Source: Nitratireductor sp. (lineage in GTDB: Bacteria > Pseudomonadota > Alphaproteobacteria > Rhizobiales > Rhizobiaceae). Taken from it: DNA of 23,949 bases. The notes under the pieces were generated by a model. The model ran no database searches, had not been told where the DNA came from, and worked only from the letters and a program-made list of their open reading frames with translations. Of this stretch, positions 7,097-15,433 are shown piece after piece (position 1 is the first letter of the stretch; every line of letters begins with the position of its first letter). Position numbers and translations under genes: made by a program. The stretch is taken from contig JAGRLQ010000067.1 of NCBI GenBank assembly GCA_020441735.1, positions 1 to 23,949 on the forward strand, in the 5' to 3' direction.

Positions 7097-9136
7097 ATGA
7101 AGAAACTTTTGTTGTCCGGCGTGGCGTTGTTTGCACTAACAGCCGTTGCCAACGCCAACTGTCCTGCTGTGACGGTTGCCGAAATGAATGGTGTTGCCGC
7201 CGGAAAATATCCGCAGCAATTCGAACTTTCCGAGTTCGAGGGCGCCGCCAACTGCAAGATGGAGTTCTCGGCCAATCCCGATATCGAGAAATTCAACGGC
7301 ATGATCCAGGGCAATCCGGACCTGCCGTCGCTGGCTGAACGCCTGCCGGAAGAGCCGCTCGTTGTTGCGCCCTATGATTCCATCGGTAAATATGGCGGCA
7401 CGCTGGATGCGCTGTCCAACGCAACCGAAGCCGGCACGTCCGACTTCATGTCCACCCGCCACGTTAACCTGGTTCGTTACTCCGACGATCTGCAGACCAT
7501 CGTTCCAAACGTCGCCAAGGGCTGGCAGTGGAACAGCGACTTTACCGAACTGACATTCTTCCTGCGTAAGGGCCACAAGTGGTCCGATGGCCAACCCTTC
7601 ACTTCCGCCGATGTGAAATTCTGGTACGACAATCTGGCGCTCGACCCGAAGGTTTTCGAAAAACCGAAGGACTACGTGCTGGTTGGTGGCGAACGCATGC
7701 AGGTCGAGGCGCCTGACGAAACGACCGTCGTTTTCAAACTGCCGGCACCGAAGCCGGGCCTTCTGGCCCACTTCGCCACGCACTATGGTCAGGGTTTCCA
7801 GGCAAAGCACTTCCTCGGCCAGTTCCACCCGGCTGTAAACGCGGATGCCGACAAGCGCGCCCAGGAACTGGGCTTCGCCGATGGCTATGACGCGATCAAG
7901 GCCTATTACGGCAATTCGGACTGGATGGACACGGCAACGCCGATGCTCAACCACCCCGACACCGTCGCCTCGCTGCCGCTCGCGGCTGCCCCGACGCTGG
8001 AGAGCCATATCGTCGTCAAGGAATCCACGGAAGGCCGCCACTTCGTCGCCAATCCGTATTTCTACATGGTCGACACGACGGGCCAGCAGTTGCCGTACAT
8101 CAACGAGATGGACGAGATCTTCGCCAACGACCAGCAGGTACGCCTGCTGAAACTGGTCAATGGCGAGGCCGACTACAAAACCCAGTCTCTGCAACTGTCC
8201 GATGCGCCACTGCTGCTGGAAAACCAGGAGAAGGGTGGCTACACGATCCAGTTGAAACCGAAGATCGCCATGCATGCGATTTCCTTCAACGTCACCTCGG
8301 CGGATGAGGAAAAGCGCGCCATTTTCGGCGATCTCAGCTTCCGCAAGGCGATGTCGGTTGCAATCAACCGTGAGGAACTCAACCAGGTCGCCTATTTCGG
8401 AGAAGGCACGATCCAGCAGTATACCGGCTTCTCGCCGGTGCCGGACTTTGTCGACGAGAAATGGAAGACCTTTGCCACCGAATACGACCCGGATGGTGCC
8501 AAGGCAGCCCTTGACGCGCTCGGCGTTGTCGACAAGGACGGCGATGGTTTCCGCGATCTGCCAAGCGGCAAACCGCTGGTGCTGAACCTGCAGTTTGCCA
8601 CCCAGGGCATTGCCGGACAGGTGGTCGAACTGATCGGTCAGTACTGGTCGGATGTCGGCGTCAAGACGACGGTGAAGGAGATCACGCCAGACGAATACCG
8701 TTCGGCACAGTCTTCCAACCAGCTCGATGTCGGCCTCTGGGAAAAAGGCCAGCCGCTCGGCATCATTCTCGCCAACAACGAGCTGTGGGTGCCGCCGTTC
8801 GAAAACTACTTCGCACACCGCACCGGCATGCTTTGGGCGGAATGGGTCGACTCCAAGGGTGCACAGGGTGTCGAGCCGCCTGACTACGTCAAGCAGCTGA
8901 TTGCCGACATCAATGCCTTCCAGTCGGCTGAAAGCGGCAGCGACGAGTTCAATACACTCGGCGCACGTCTGGTGGAGAACATGACCGGCAATCTGCTGTT
9001 CATCGGCACGGCGATTACGCCTGACCCGATCTACCACCGCAATGCACTCAAGAACTTCACCGAGTTCAAGACGGCCTCCTACGAGTACTATCGTACCTAT
9101 CCGTACCGTCCGATGCAGTGGTGGCTGGACGAATAA
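7097..9136 (+). CDS. ABC transporter substrate-binding protein, family 5 (Dpp/Opp/Agp type)
   Basis: The 679-residue protein begins with a signal peptide (MKKLLLSGVALFALTAVANA, cut before Asn-Cys) and is therefore periplasmic. It has the family-5 solute-binding fold: GKYGGTL, then VRYSDDLQTIVPNVAKGW, LRKGHKWSDGQPFTSADVKF and ISFNVTSADEEKRAIFGDLS-type segments. It is longer than DppA or OppA (about 540 residues). A segment of about 60 residues between the signal peptide and the first conserved strand carries two cysteines (C22, C53) that could form a disulfide. Large members of this family include rhizobial AgpA, which binds alpha-galactosides, so a non-peptide ligand is quite possible. The ATG has GGAGGT at ideal spacing. 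It heads the five-gene importer operon, and the shared operator upstream ties it to aminoethylphosphonate catabolism. Confidence 0.9.
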   Translation: MKKLLLSGVALFALTAVANANCPAVTVAEMNGVAAGKYPQQFELSEFEGAANCKMEFSANPDIEKFNGMIQGNPDLPSLAERLPEEPLVVAPYDSIGKYGGTLDALSNATEAGTSDFMSTRHVNLVRYSDDLQTIVPNVAKGWQWNSDFTELTFFLRKGHKWSDGQPFTSADVKFWYDNLALDPKVFEKPKDYVLVGGERMQVEAPDETTVVFKLPAPKPGLLAHFATHYGQGFQAKHFLGQFHPAVNADADKRAQELGFADGYDAIKAYYGNSDWMDTATPMLNHPDTVASLPLAAAPTLESHIVVKESTEGRHFVANPYFYMVDTTGQQLPYINEMDEIFANDQQVRLLKLVNGEADYKTQSLQLSDAPLLLENQEKGGYTIQLKPKIAMHAISFNVTSADEEKRAIFGDLSFRKAMSVAINREELNQVAYFGEGTIQQYTGFSPVPDFVDEKWKTFATEYDPDGAKAALDALGVVDKDGDGFRDLPSGKPLVLNLQFATQGIAGQVVELIGQYWSDVGVKTTVKEITPDEYRSAQSSNQLDVGLWEKGQPLGIILANNELWVPPFENYFAHRTGMLWAEWVDSKGAQGVEPPDYVKQLIADINAFQSAESGSDEFNTLGARLVENMTGNLLFIGTAITPDPIYHRNALKNFTEFKTASYEYYRTYPYRPMQWWLDE

Positions 9137-9164
9137 GTCCAACTACTGCAGACTGAACCGACGT

Positions 9165-9188
9165 GCCGGGCGCGCATCAGCGCCCGGC
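9165..9188 (+). other. GC-rich stem-loop between binding protein and permease genes
   Basis: GCCGGGCGC, loop GCATCA, GCGCCCGGC form a perfect 9-bp stem with no T tract. It lies 28 bases past the binding-protein stop and 31 bases before the permease start. In many importer operons such a stem protects the upstream mRNA so that binding protein is made in excess over membrane parts. Confidence 0.6.
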
Positions 9189-9219
9189 GCAGCAAACGGC
9201 CTGCGGGAACGGGTAGGTA

Positions 9220-10227
9220 ATGGGACAATTCATCCAGTTTGCAATGACACGGGCGACGATGGCGCTAATCACGCTACTCACCGTCTCGCTGATCGTCTTT
9301 ACGCTCATGGAGCTGGTGCCCGGCACCTGTGCTGAGCGGTATCTGGCGTTCAAGAACACGCAGGGATCGCAGATTTCCGTCGCCGATATCGAGGCGGAAG
9401 AAAAGCGCCTTGGCCTCGACCGGCCCTTTCTCGTGCGATGGACAAGTTGGGTCGGCAACGTTTTCTTCAAGGGTGAGTTCGGCGACAGTTGCATCCTGCG
9501 GCTGAACATCAACCAGCTTCTGGCCGACAAGTTCTGGATATCGCTGGGGATATGTCTTGCCGCGCTCATACTCAGTTACCTGATAGCGGTCCCCATCGGC
9601 ATCGTATCGGCAACATCGACGAGCGCTGCCACGAACAACACATTGCGTTTCATCTCCTATCTCGGCCTGGCGCTGCCGAACTTCCTGCTCGCACTGATCA
9701 TCATGCTGGCTTCGACGGTACTGTTCGGCGACTCGCTGACCGGCCTGTTTTCCAAGGAATTCCGGGATGCCGCATGGTCGTGGCCCAAGTTTCAGGACTT
9801 CCTGTCGCGGGCCTGGCTGCCAATCTTCATTTTGGGGTGGTCGGCAACCGCCTTTGCACTGCAGACGGTGCGTGCCCTGATGCTGGATGAAGTCGGCAAG
9901 CTGTATGTCACCGCAGCTTCGGCGCGCGGTGTTACCGGCTCTACCCTTTTGTGGCGCTATCCGGCCCGTCATGCGCTCGGACCTGTCATCAACTCGCTCG
10001 GCTTCGACCTCAACCGCATCTTCAACGAGTTGCCGATCGTTGCCCTCATCCTGACGCTGACGGAAGCAGGTTCCCTGCTGATCGAGGCGCTTGCCCGCTC
10101 CAACGACCAGCAGTTGGCCGGTGCGATCATCTTCCTGCTCACCGCAAGTATCGTGGCGCTGAACTTCGTCACCGACATCCTGCTCGCCATTCTTGATCCG
10201 CGGGTACGCCGCGGCCTGATGGGGTGA
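9220..10227 (+). CDS. ABC transporter permease, DppB/OppB type
   Basis: A 335-residue inner-membrane protein. Its first transmembrane helix (MALITLLTVSLIVFTLMELVPG) is followed by a periplasmic stretch containing EEKRLGLDRPFLVRWTSW, typical of the DppB group. Five further hydrophobic segments follow. The cytoplasmic EAA loop, which docks onto the ATPases, is seen in YVTAASARGVTGSTLLWRY, and the last helix ends in LLAILDPRVRRG, the usual family ending. The ATG follows GGGTAGGTA. It partners the second permease four bases downstream to form the channel of the importer. Confidence 0.92.
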   Translation: MGQFIQFAMTRATMALITLLTVSLIVFTLMELVPGTCAERYLAFKNTQGSQISVADIEAEEKRLGLDRPFLVRWTSWVGNVFFKGEFGDSCILRLNINQLLADKFWISLGICLAALILSYLIAVPIGIVSATSTSAATNNTLRFISYLGLALPNFLLALIIMLASTVLFGDSLTGLFSKEFRDAAWSWPKFQDFLSRAWLPIFILGWSATAFALQTVRALMLDEVGKLYVTAASARGVTGSTLLWRYPARHALGPVINSLGFDLNRIFNELPIVALILTLTEAGSLLIEALARSNDQQLAGAIIFLLTASIVALNFVTDILLAILDPRVRRGLMG

Positions 10228-10231
10228 TGTC

Positions 10232-11425
10232 ATGAGCTGGTTTCGCAGAAAGAAGACCGAAGGCGTCGATCAGAAGGCCAAGGAAGCCTATTTCACCGCT
10301 TCGCAGGGGCAGCTTATCTGGGCCCGGTTCAGTTCGAACCGCTCGGCGATGATTGCCCTGTGGGCGCTGGTGATCATGGTGATGATGGGATTGTTCGCAC
10401 CCTTCCTGTCACCCTACGATCCGACGATCGCCGGCCGTGACAAGGACTACGAGAACGGCGCCCCGCAGATTCCGAAGTTCTGGGACGAGAACGGTTTTTC
10501 CGCCCGGCCCTTCATCTATGCAACCGAGCGCGAGCGTTCGATCAAGACCAATTTCCGTTGGGTCGTCCAGGAAAACCGCGACAAGCGGCTCTACGTCCAG
10601 CTCTTTGTCGAGGACTGGGAATACAGCTTCCTCGACATCAAGTGGGACCTGCCTTTCGGCTTGCCGCCGCTTCAGGTCAAGACACTGACATTCGATACGC
10701 ATCTGTTCGGGGTCGATGGGGGAAAAATCCATCTTTTCGGCACCGACGCCAGCGGCAAGGACATTTTCGGCCGCACCCTGCACGCCATCTGGACATCGCT
10801 TGCAGTCGGCACGCTGGGTGTCTTCATCGCCTTCGTGCTCGCCCTGATCATCGGCGGGATATCCGGCTACTACGGGGGCTGGATCGACTCAATTCTGCAG
10901 ATGATCACCGACGCGATACGAACCGTGCCGCCGATTCCGCTGTTCATGGCGCTTGCCGCCTTCATGCCGGATCACTGGAGTTCGGAAACCCGGTTCTTCT
11001 TCATTTCCATCATCCTCGGGTTTATCGGCTGGCCGACACTGGCGCGGCGTATCCGCACCCATCTGCTGACCGAACGGGCGCAAGAATATGTGCTCGCTGC
11101 CGAACTGTGCGGCGCGTCCTCTTCCCACATTATCCGGCGCCATCTGCTACCCAGTTTCACCAGCTACATCATCGTCGATCTCATGATTTCGTTTCCCTAC
11201 ATGGTGCGTTCCGAAACAGCCCTGTCGTTCATCGGCCTGGGTCTCAAGGACCCGGTCAACTCGCTGGGCGCCCTGATGCAGAATGTCAGCCAGGCTGATG
11301 TCCTGTTGAACTATCAGTGGTATTTCATTCCCGTGCTGTTCTTCATCGCGCTGGTGCTTGCCTTTGTTTTTGTCGGCGATGGTTTGCGTGATGCGGCCGA
11401 TCCCTATTCGGGGACCAAGAAATGA
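10232..11425 (+). CDS. ABC transporter permease, DppC/OppC type, with enlarged periplasmic loop
   Basis: A 397-residue inner-membrane protein, about 90-100 residues longer than E. coli DppC. The first helix (IALWALVIMVMMGLFAPFL) is followed by SPYDP, as in the family. About 100 extra residues (NRDKRLYVQLFVEDWEYSF and flanks) then precede the conserved HLFGTDASGKDIFGR motif (L168-F-G-T-D172). The EAA loop is in EYVLAAELCGASSSHIIRRH, and the C-terminus GDGLRDAADPY is typical. The enlarged loop faces the periplasm and would contact the unusually large binding protein. It starts four bases after the first permease and its end overlaps the next gene by ATGA. Confidence 0.92.
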   Translation: MSWFRRKKTEGVDQKAKEAYFTASQGQLIWARFSSNRSAMIALWALVIMVMMGLFAPFLSPYDPTIAGRDKDYENGAPQIPKFWDENGFSARPFIYATERERSIKTNFRWVVQENRDKRLYVQLFVEDWEYSFLDIKWDLPFGLPPLQVKTLTFDTHLFGVDGGKIHLFGTDASGKDIFGRTLHAIWTSLAVGTLGVFIAFVLALIIGGISGYYGGWIDSILQMITDAIRTVPPIPLFMALAAFMPDHWSSETRFFFISIILGFIGWPTLARRIRTHLLTERAQEYVLAAELCGASSSHIIRRHLLPSFTSYIIVDLMISFPYMVRSETALSFIGLGLKDPVNSLGALMQNVSQADVLLNYQWYFIPVLFFIALVLAFVFVGDGLRDAADPYSGTKK

Positions 11426-12522
11426 CGGCACCGCTGATCTCCGTAAAGGATCTGACGATCCGCTTCACCACCGACGAGGGCCTGGTAACGGCGGTTGACC
11501 GGGTCAGTTTCGACATCGCTCCGGGAGAGGTGCTGGGCCTTGTCGGCGAATCGGGATCCGGCAAGTCGGTCACCGCAAAAGCGCTGATGCGACTTAATGC
11601 CGGCAATACCCGCTATGACGAGAAAAGCCGCATCATTCTCAACACCGGCGGGGAAGAAATCGATGTTCTTTCGCTGAAGAAGCCCAACGACCTGCGGGTT
11701 GTTCGTGGCGGTGCGATCTCGATGATCTTCCAGGAGCCGATGGCAAGCTTCGCGCCGGCAATCACCATCGGTGACCAGATGGTCGAGCAGTTGCTGATCC
11801 ACACGGACATGACGAAGGCAGAAGCGAAGGAGCATTCGATCGAGATGCTGGCGCGCGTCGGCATTCCCGAGCCGGCCCGGCGCTTCGGCCAGTATGCCTT
11901 CGAGTTTTCCGGCGGCATGCGCCAGCGGGCAATGATCGCAATGGCGCTTTCGACCCGTCCGAAACTGCTGATCGCCGACGAGCCGACCACCGCGCTGGAC
12001 GTGACGATCCAGGCGCAGGTAATCGATCTGATGAAGGATCTGGTGGACGAGTTCCACATGGCGATCCTGTTCATAACCCATGATCTGGGCGTGATCGCCC
12101 AGACTGCCGACCGCGTGGCGGTGATGTATCTCGGCGAATTGGTGGAAACCGGCGAAGTGCGCCATGTTATCCGCGAGCCTCATCATCCCTACACCCAGGG
12201 TCTGCTCAACGCGCTGCCCAAGCTTGATGATCTGACCGCCGAACTGACGCCGGTTCCCGGCGACATTCCGAGCCCGCTGGAGCGGCCAAGCGGCTGCGTG
12301 TTCCACACCCGTTGCCCCGATCTGTTCAGCGACCGGTGCAAGCAGGAAAATCCCGAACTCCTCAAGGATGCCAGAGGCAGGCTGGTTGCCTGCCATCTTG
12401 TCGAGGAAAAAGGCGTTCAGACGAAAGTGCCTGCGGCAAAAACCGGGGCAAAGAGCGGGGCAAAGACCAAGGCGAAAAGCAGCGCCAGGAAGAGCGGAAC
12501 GGGGAAAGGTAAGGCGAAATGA
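11422..12522 (+). CDS. ABC transporter ATP-binding protein, DppD/OppD type
   Basis: The 366-residue cytoplasmic ATPase has a Walker A motif GESGSGKS (K48), signature FSGGMRQRAMIAMAL, Walker B LLIADEPTTALD and switch histidine in FITHDLG. The oligopeptide-transporter C-terminal extension with cysteines (CVFHTRCPDLFSDRCKQENP…ACHL), which in relatives can bind an iron-sulfur cluster, is present. After that about 35 residues are extra: a run of Lys, Ala, Gly, Thr and Ser (for example AKTGAKSGAKTKAKSSARKS). Such a tail is not part of the family and is strongly basic. Start and stop overlap both neighbours by four bases, giving translational coupling within the importer operon. Confidence 0.93.
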   Translation: MTAPLISVKDLTIRFTTDEGLVTAVDRVSFDIAPGEVLGLVGESGSGKSVTAKALMRLNAGNTRYDEKSRIILNTGGEEIDVLSLKKPNDLRVVRGGAISMIFQEPMASFAPAITIGDQMVEQLLIHTDMTKAEAKEHSIEMLARVGIPEPARRFGQYAFEFSGGMRQRAMIAMALSTRPKLLIADEPTTALDVTIQAQVIDLMKDLVDEFHMAILFITHDLGVIAQTADRVAVMYLGELVETGEVRHVIREPHHPYTQGLLNALPKLDDLTAELTPVPGDIPSPLERPSGCVFHTRCPDLFSDRCKQENPELLKDARGRLVACHLVEEKGVQTKVPAAKTGAKSGAKTKAKSSARKSGTGKGKAK

Positions 12523-13523
12523 GCAAGCCGGTCGTATCCGTCAGAAACCTCACGGTCACCTATCAGATCGGCCATAGCCTGCTGGGCCAGAACACCTATC
12601 TGAATGCCATCAACGACGTTTCGCTCGATATCGATCGCGGCAGTTTCTTCGGTCTGGTGGGCGAGTCGGGATCCGGAAAAACGACACTGGGCCGGGCCAT
12701 TTTAAAGGCGGCGCCGATTTCGGCAGGTCACGTCACCTATCATGATGGCGAGGTCGAGTACGATCTTGCCAACATTTCCAGCTCGCAGTTGAAGGATTAC
12801 CGCAAACGCGCCCAGCTCATTTTCCAAGACCCCTATGCGGCGCTCAGCCCCCGCATGACGGTCCGCGACATCATCGCCGAGCCGCTGGAGGTGATGGGGC
12901 TGACCAAGACGCGCGAGGAAACCGATGCAAGGGTGCGCGAGATCGCGGCGAAATGCCGGCTCAACCTTGAGCACCTGCGGCGCTTTCCACACGCCTTTTC
13001 CGGCGGGCAACGCCAGCGCATCTCGATTGCGCGCGCGCTCGTTTCGGGTCCGAAATTCATCGTTGCGGACGAGAGCGTGGCAGCCCTCGACGTCTCGATC
13101 CAGGCCGATGTTCTCAACCTGTTGAAGCAGCTTCAGGACGATCTCGGACTGACTTTCCTGTTCATCAGCCACGACCTGTCGGTGGTTGCCCATATCTGCG
13201 ACCATGTGGCGGTGATGTATCTCGGCCGGCTGGTCGAGACCGCGCCAACACGGCAGTTGTTTTCCGGTGCGCGCCATCCCTATACCAAGGCGCTTTTCTC
13301 TGCGATCCCCTCGCTGGATCCCGATGACCGCGGCAAGGCCCAGAAGCTGGAAGGCGAAATCCCTTCGCCGACCGATCCGCCACCGGGCTGCAAGTTCAAT
13401 ACGCGCTGCCCGCACGCCGTCGATATCTGCCGTCAGGAAGAGCCGAAGCTGGAGCATCCCGGAGACGGCCATGAGGTGGCCTGTCACCGCTGGCGTGAAC
13501 TGTTCGACATGGTTCCGGCCTGA
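12519..13523 (+). CDS. ABC transporter ATP-binding protein, DppF/OppF type
   Basis: The 334-residue second ATPase has Walker A GESGSGKTT (K54), Q-loop in LIFQDPYAAL, signature FSGGQRQRISIARAL, Walker B IVADESVAALD and switch histidine in FISHDLS. Walker B has Ser where most relatives have Pro after DE; catalytic Asp and Glu remain, so function should be kept. The C-terminal oligopeptide domain with CKFNTRCPHAVDICRQEEP is complete. It overlaps the first ATPase gene by ATGA and ends the importer operon, 14 bases from the convergent EamA gene. No terminator hairpin is visible in that gap. Confidence 0.93.
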   Translation: MSKPVVSVRNLTVTYQIGHSLLGQNTYLNAINDVSLDIDRGSFFGLVGESGSGKTTLGRAILKAAPISAGHVTYHDGEVEYDLANISSSQLKDYRKRAQLIFQDPYAALSPRMTVRDIIAEPLEVMGLTKTREETDARVREIAAKCRLNLEHLRRFPHAFSGGQRQRISIARALVSGPKFIVADESVAALDVSIQADVLNLLKQLQDDLGLTFLFISHDLSVVAHICDHVAVMYLGRLVETAPTRQLFSGARHPYTKALFSAIPSLDPDDRGKAQKLEGEIPSPTDPPPGCKFNTRCPHAVDICRQEEPKLEHPGDGHEVACHRWRELFDMVPA

Positions 13524-13537
13524 TTGCCAGACCTGCG

Positions 13538-14389
13538 TTATCCGCCGGTTGCCATTACAATGATGCCCGCCGCGACAACCGCTGCTGCCAGAACGCGCGC
13601 TTTCCAGGGTCTCTCGCCGAGCCAGACAACGCCGATGAGTGCCGCCATGATCACGCTCGACTCGCGAATAGCAGAGACATTGGCCATCTGCGTCAGGCTC
13701 ATGGCGTAGATCGCCAGGCCATAAGCAATTGCTGAAAGCAGGCCACCGGCCACCCCGGCTATCAGGGTTCGCGCGCTGGCATGTTTCACGGCCTCCCGCC
13801 GCCAAACCAGCAGAAACGCAGCAGATGCGCTTTCCAGCACAAACAGCCAGCCGATATAGCCGAACGGGCTGCCGGAGGCCCGAACACCCAGCCCGTCAAC
13901 CACTGTGTAGGCGGCAATGATCAGACCGGTCATGAAGGCAGCAAAAAGAGCGGTGGAGTGAAAGGAAACCCGGCGGCGGCCCAAAACCAGAATGGCAATC
14001 CCGCCGGATACCAAAGCGATACCGATCCAGGCAGAAAGCGGCAGGGCTTCGCCGGCAATGCTCCACGCTCCCAGCGCCACCAATACCGGTGCAACACCCC
14101 GTGCCAGCGGATAGACCTGGCTGAGATCGCCATGGCGGTAGGCGAGCAGCAGGAAGCCGTAGTAGAAAAAATGAATGATGGTGGAGCCGAGCAGGAACGG
14201 CCAGCTTTCTGCTGCCGGCGCTGCAAAGGCCAGCACCAGCACAGCGCCCGCCAGAAGATGCCCGAAATTGACCAGGCCCAGGGTCAGGGGCTGGTCGCCC
14301 GACCCCTTGACCATCGCATTCCACAGCGCGTGCAGAAAAGCCGCGCAGAGGATCAAGACAATGGCGAAAAGAGACGGCGCGCCGGTCAA
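13538..14389 (-). CDS. EamA/DMT-superfamily transporter
   Basis: A 283-residue membrane protein with about ten hydrophobic helices arranged as two EamA repeats, for example LFAIVLILCAAFLHALWNAMVKG at the start and the second repeat beginning ALFAAFMTGLIIAAYTVVDG. The conserved Pro-Leu-Ala-Arg-Gly before helix 4 (YPLARGVAPVLVAL) and the RESSVIMAALIGVVWLGE segment are typical of the family. Members export or import small metabolites; this one's substrate is unknown. Its ATG overlaps the stop of the dehydrogenase by four bases, so it is the last gene of the phn operon. A role in moving a phosphonate or a pathway product is an inference from position. Confidence 0.88.
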   Translation of the reverse strand: MTGAPSLFAIVLILCAAFLHALWNAMVKGSGDQPLTLGLVNFGHLLAGAVLVLAFAAPAAESWPFLLGSTIIHFFYYGFLLLAYRHGDLSQVYPLARGVAPVLVALGAWSIAGEALPLSAWIGIALVSGGIAILVLGRRRVSFHSTALFAAFMTGLIIAAYTVVDGLGVRASGSPFGYIGWLFVLESASAAFLLVWRREAVKHASARTLIAGVAGGLLSAIAYGLAIYAMSLTQMANVSAIRESSVIMAALIGVVWLGERPWKARVLAAAVVAAGIIVMATGG

Positions 14390-15414
14390 CGCAAGGATGT
14401 CCCGGGAGCGAACTTCACCCGCGCCTTTTGGGCGCGGAGGCGGCTGTCGAATGACTTGACCAGAACATCGCCGCCTTCAAGACATTCGAAACACCGTTCA
14501 AGAGTCTCGGCTTCCAACCGTTCCATCGCTTCATACGTGAAGAAAGTCAGGTGCGGATGCAGAATGACATCATCTCGGCCGAAAAGCGGGCTCATCACAT
14601 GGCCTTCCAGCACAAGCGGTTCACTGGAGAAGACATCGAGACCCACACCACCCAGCCGGTTTTCAAGAACCGCCTCGACCAAGGCTGCCTCATCAATCAA
14701 GCCGCCACGGGCGGAGTTGACCAGTATGGCGCCGGGCTTCAGGCAGGCCAGTTCCGCACTTCCAATCAGGTGCTTACTGTCCGGCTTCAACACCGCATGC
14801 AGGGAAATCGCATCGCATTCGGCCAGCATCGATTTCAGATCGTCGCACTTTTTCATGCCCGCATCGGCGAGGCTTTCAGCGGATTTTGAAGGATCGTAGC
14901 CAAGCATCCGCATTCGGAAACCGGCTCCCGCCATCCGCGCCATGGACTGCCCGATGCGGCCACAGCCGACAATCCCAAGTGTCTTTCCGGCAAGATCGCT
15001 CGCCAGCCATGGGTTTTCAGGCCAGATCCAGCCCTCCCTCTCCATCGCCTTGCCGATGGGTTTCAGCCGTTTGGCCAGCGCGATCAGCAGTGCAAAAGCA
15101 CCTTCAGCGACCGTTTCCTCGCCATATTCAGGGATGTTGACGACGGGGATGCCCCGTTCGATAGCGGCGGGAATGTCGATGGCATCAATACCGACACCGT
15201 ATTTGACGATGCCCTTCAACCTTTCGGCGCCTTCGATGATGCGGCGGGTGACCGGGGTGTAGCACATCAGGATGAGGTCAGCGTCCCGGGCCTCTTCGGC
15301 AAGCCGTGTCTCACCTATGCCATCGGGAAGCAGCACGAGTTCATGGCCTGCTTGCCGCAAGGTGCGGTCGATCAGCGGGCATTCCAGTTCGCAATCGGTG
15401 CGGATGATTTTCAT
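14386..15414 (-). CDS. D-isomer-specific 2-hydroxyacid dehydrogenase family protein
   Basis: The 342-residue enzyme has the NAD-binding motif GIVGCGRIGQSMA and the three catalytic elements of the family: Arg in VNSARGGLIDE, Glu in VFSSEPLV and His in LHPHLTFFTYEA. It should interconvert a D-2-hydroxyacid and a 2-oxoacid with NAD(H). It sits 19 bases after the class-III PLP gene and overlaps the EamA gene by ATGA, so it belongs to the phn operon, yet no known step of the phnWAY route needs it. It may act on a hydroxylated phosphonate or on a by-product such as pyruvate-derived hydroxyacids. The substrate cannot be read from sequence. No strong ribosome binding site precedes its ATG, consistent with coupled translation. 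Confidence 0.85.
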   Translation of the reverse strand: MKIIRTDCELECPLIDRTLRQAGHELVLLPDGIGETRLAEEARDADLILMCYTPVTRRIIEGAERLKGIVKYGVGIDAIDIPAAIERGIPVVNIPEYGEETVAEGAFALLIALAKRLKPIGKAMEREGWIWPENPWLASDLAGKTLGIVGCGRIGQSMARMAGAGFRMRMLGYDPSKSAESLADAGMKKCDDLKSMLAECDAISLHAVLKPDSKHLIGSAELACLKPGAILVNSARGGLIDEAALVEAVLENRLGGVGLDVFSSEPLVLEGHVMSPLFGRDDVILHPHLTFFTYEAMERLEAETLERCFECLEGGDVLVKSFDSRLRAQKARVKFAPGTSLR

Positions 15415-15433
15415 GCTACTGTCAACGCAGGTT

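Noticed and set aside
7136..9142. 668-codon open frame on the minus strand opposite the binding-protein gene
   Set aside because: It is the mirror of a strongly supported gene in GC-rich DNA; composition is unlike a folded protein and no ribosome binding site or family motif is seen.
13524..13537. Terminator between the importer operon and the EamA gene
   Set aside because: Only 14 bases separate the stop codons and no hairpin with a T tract is present there.
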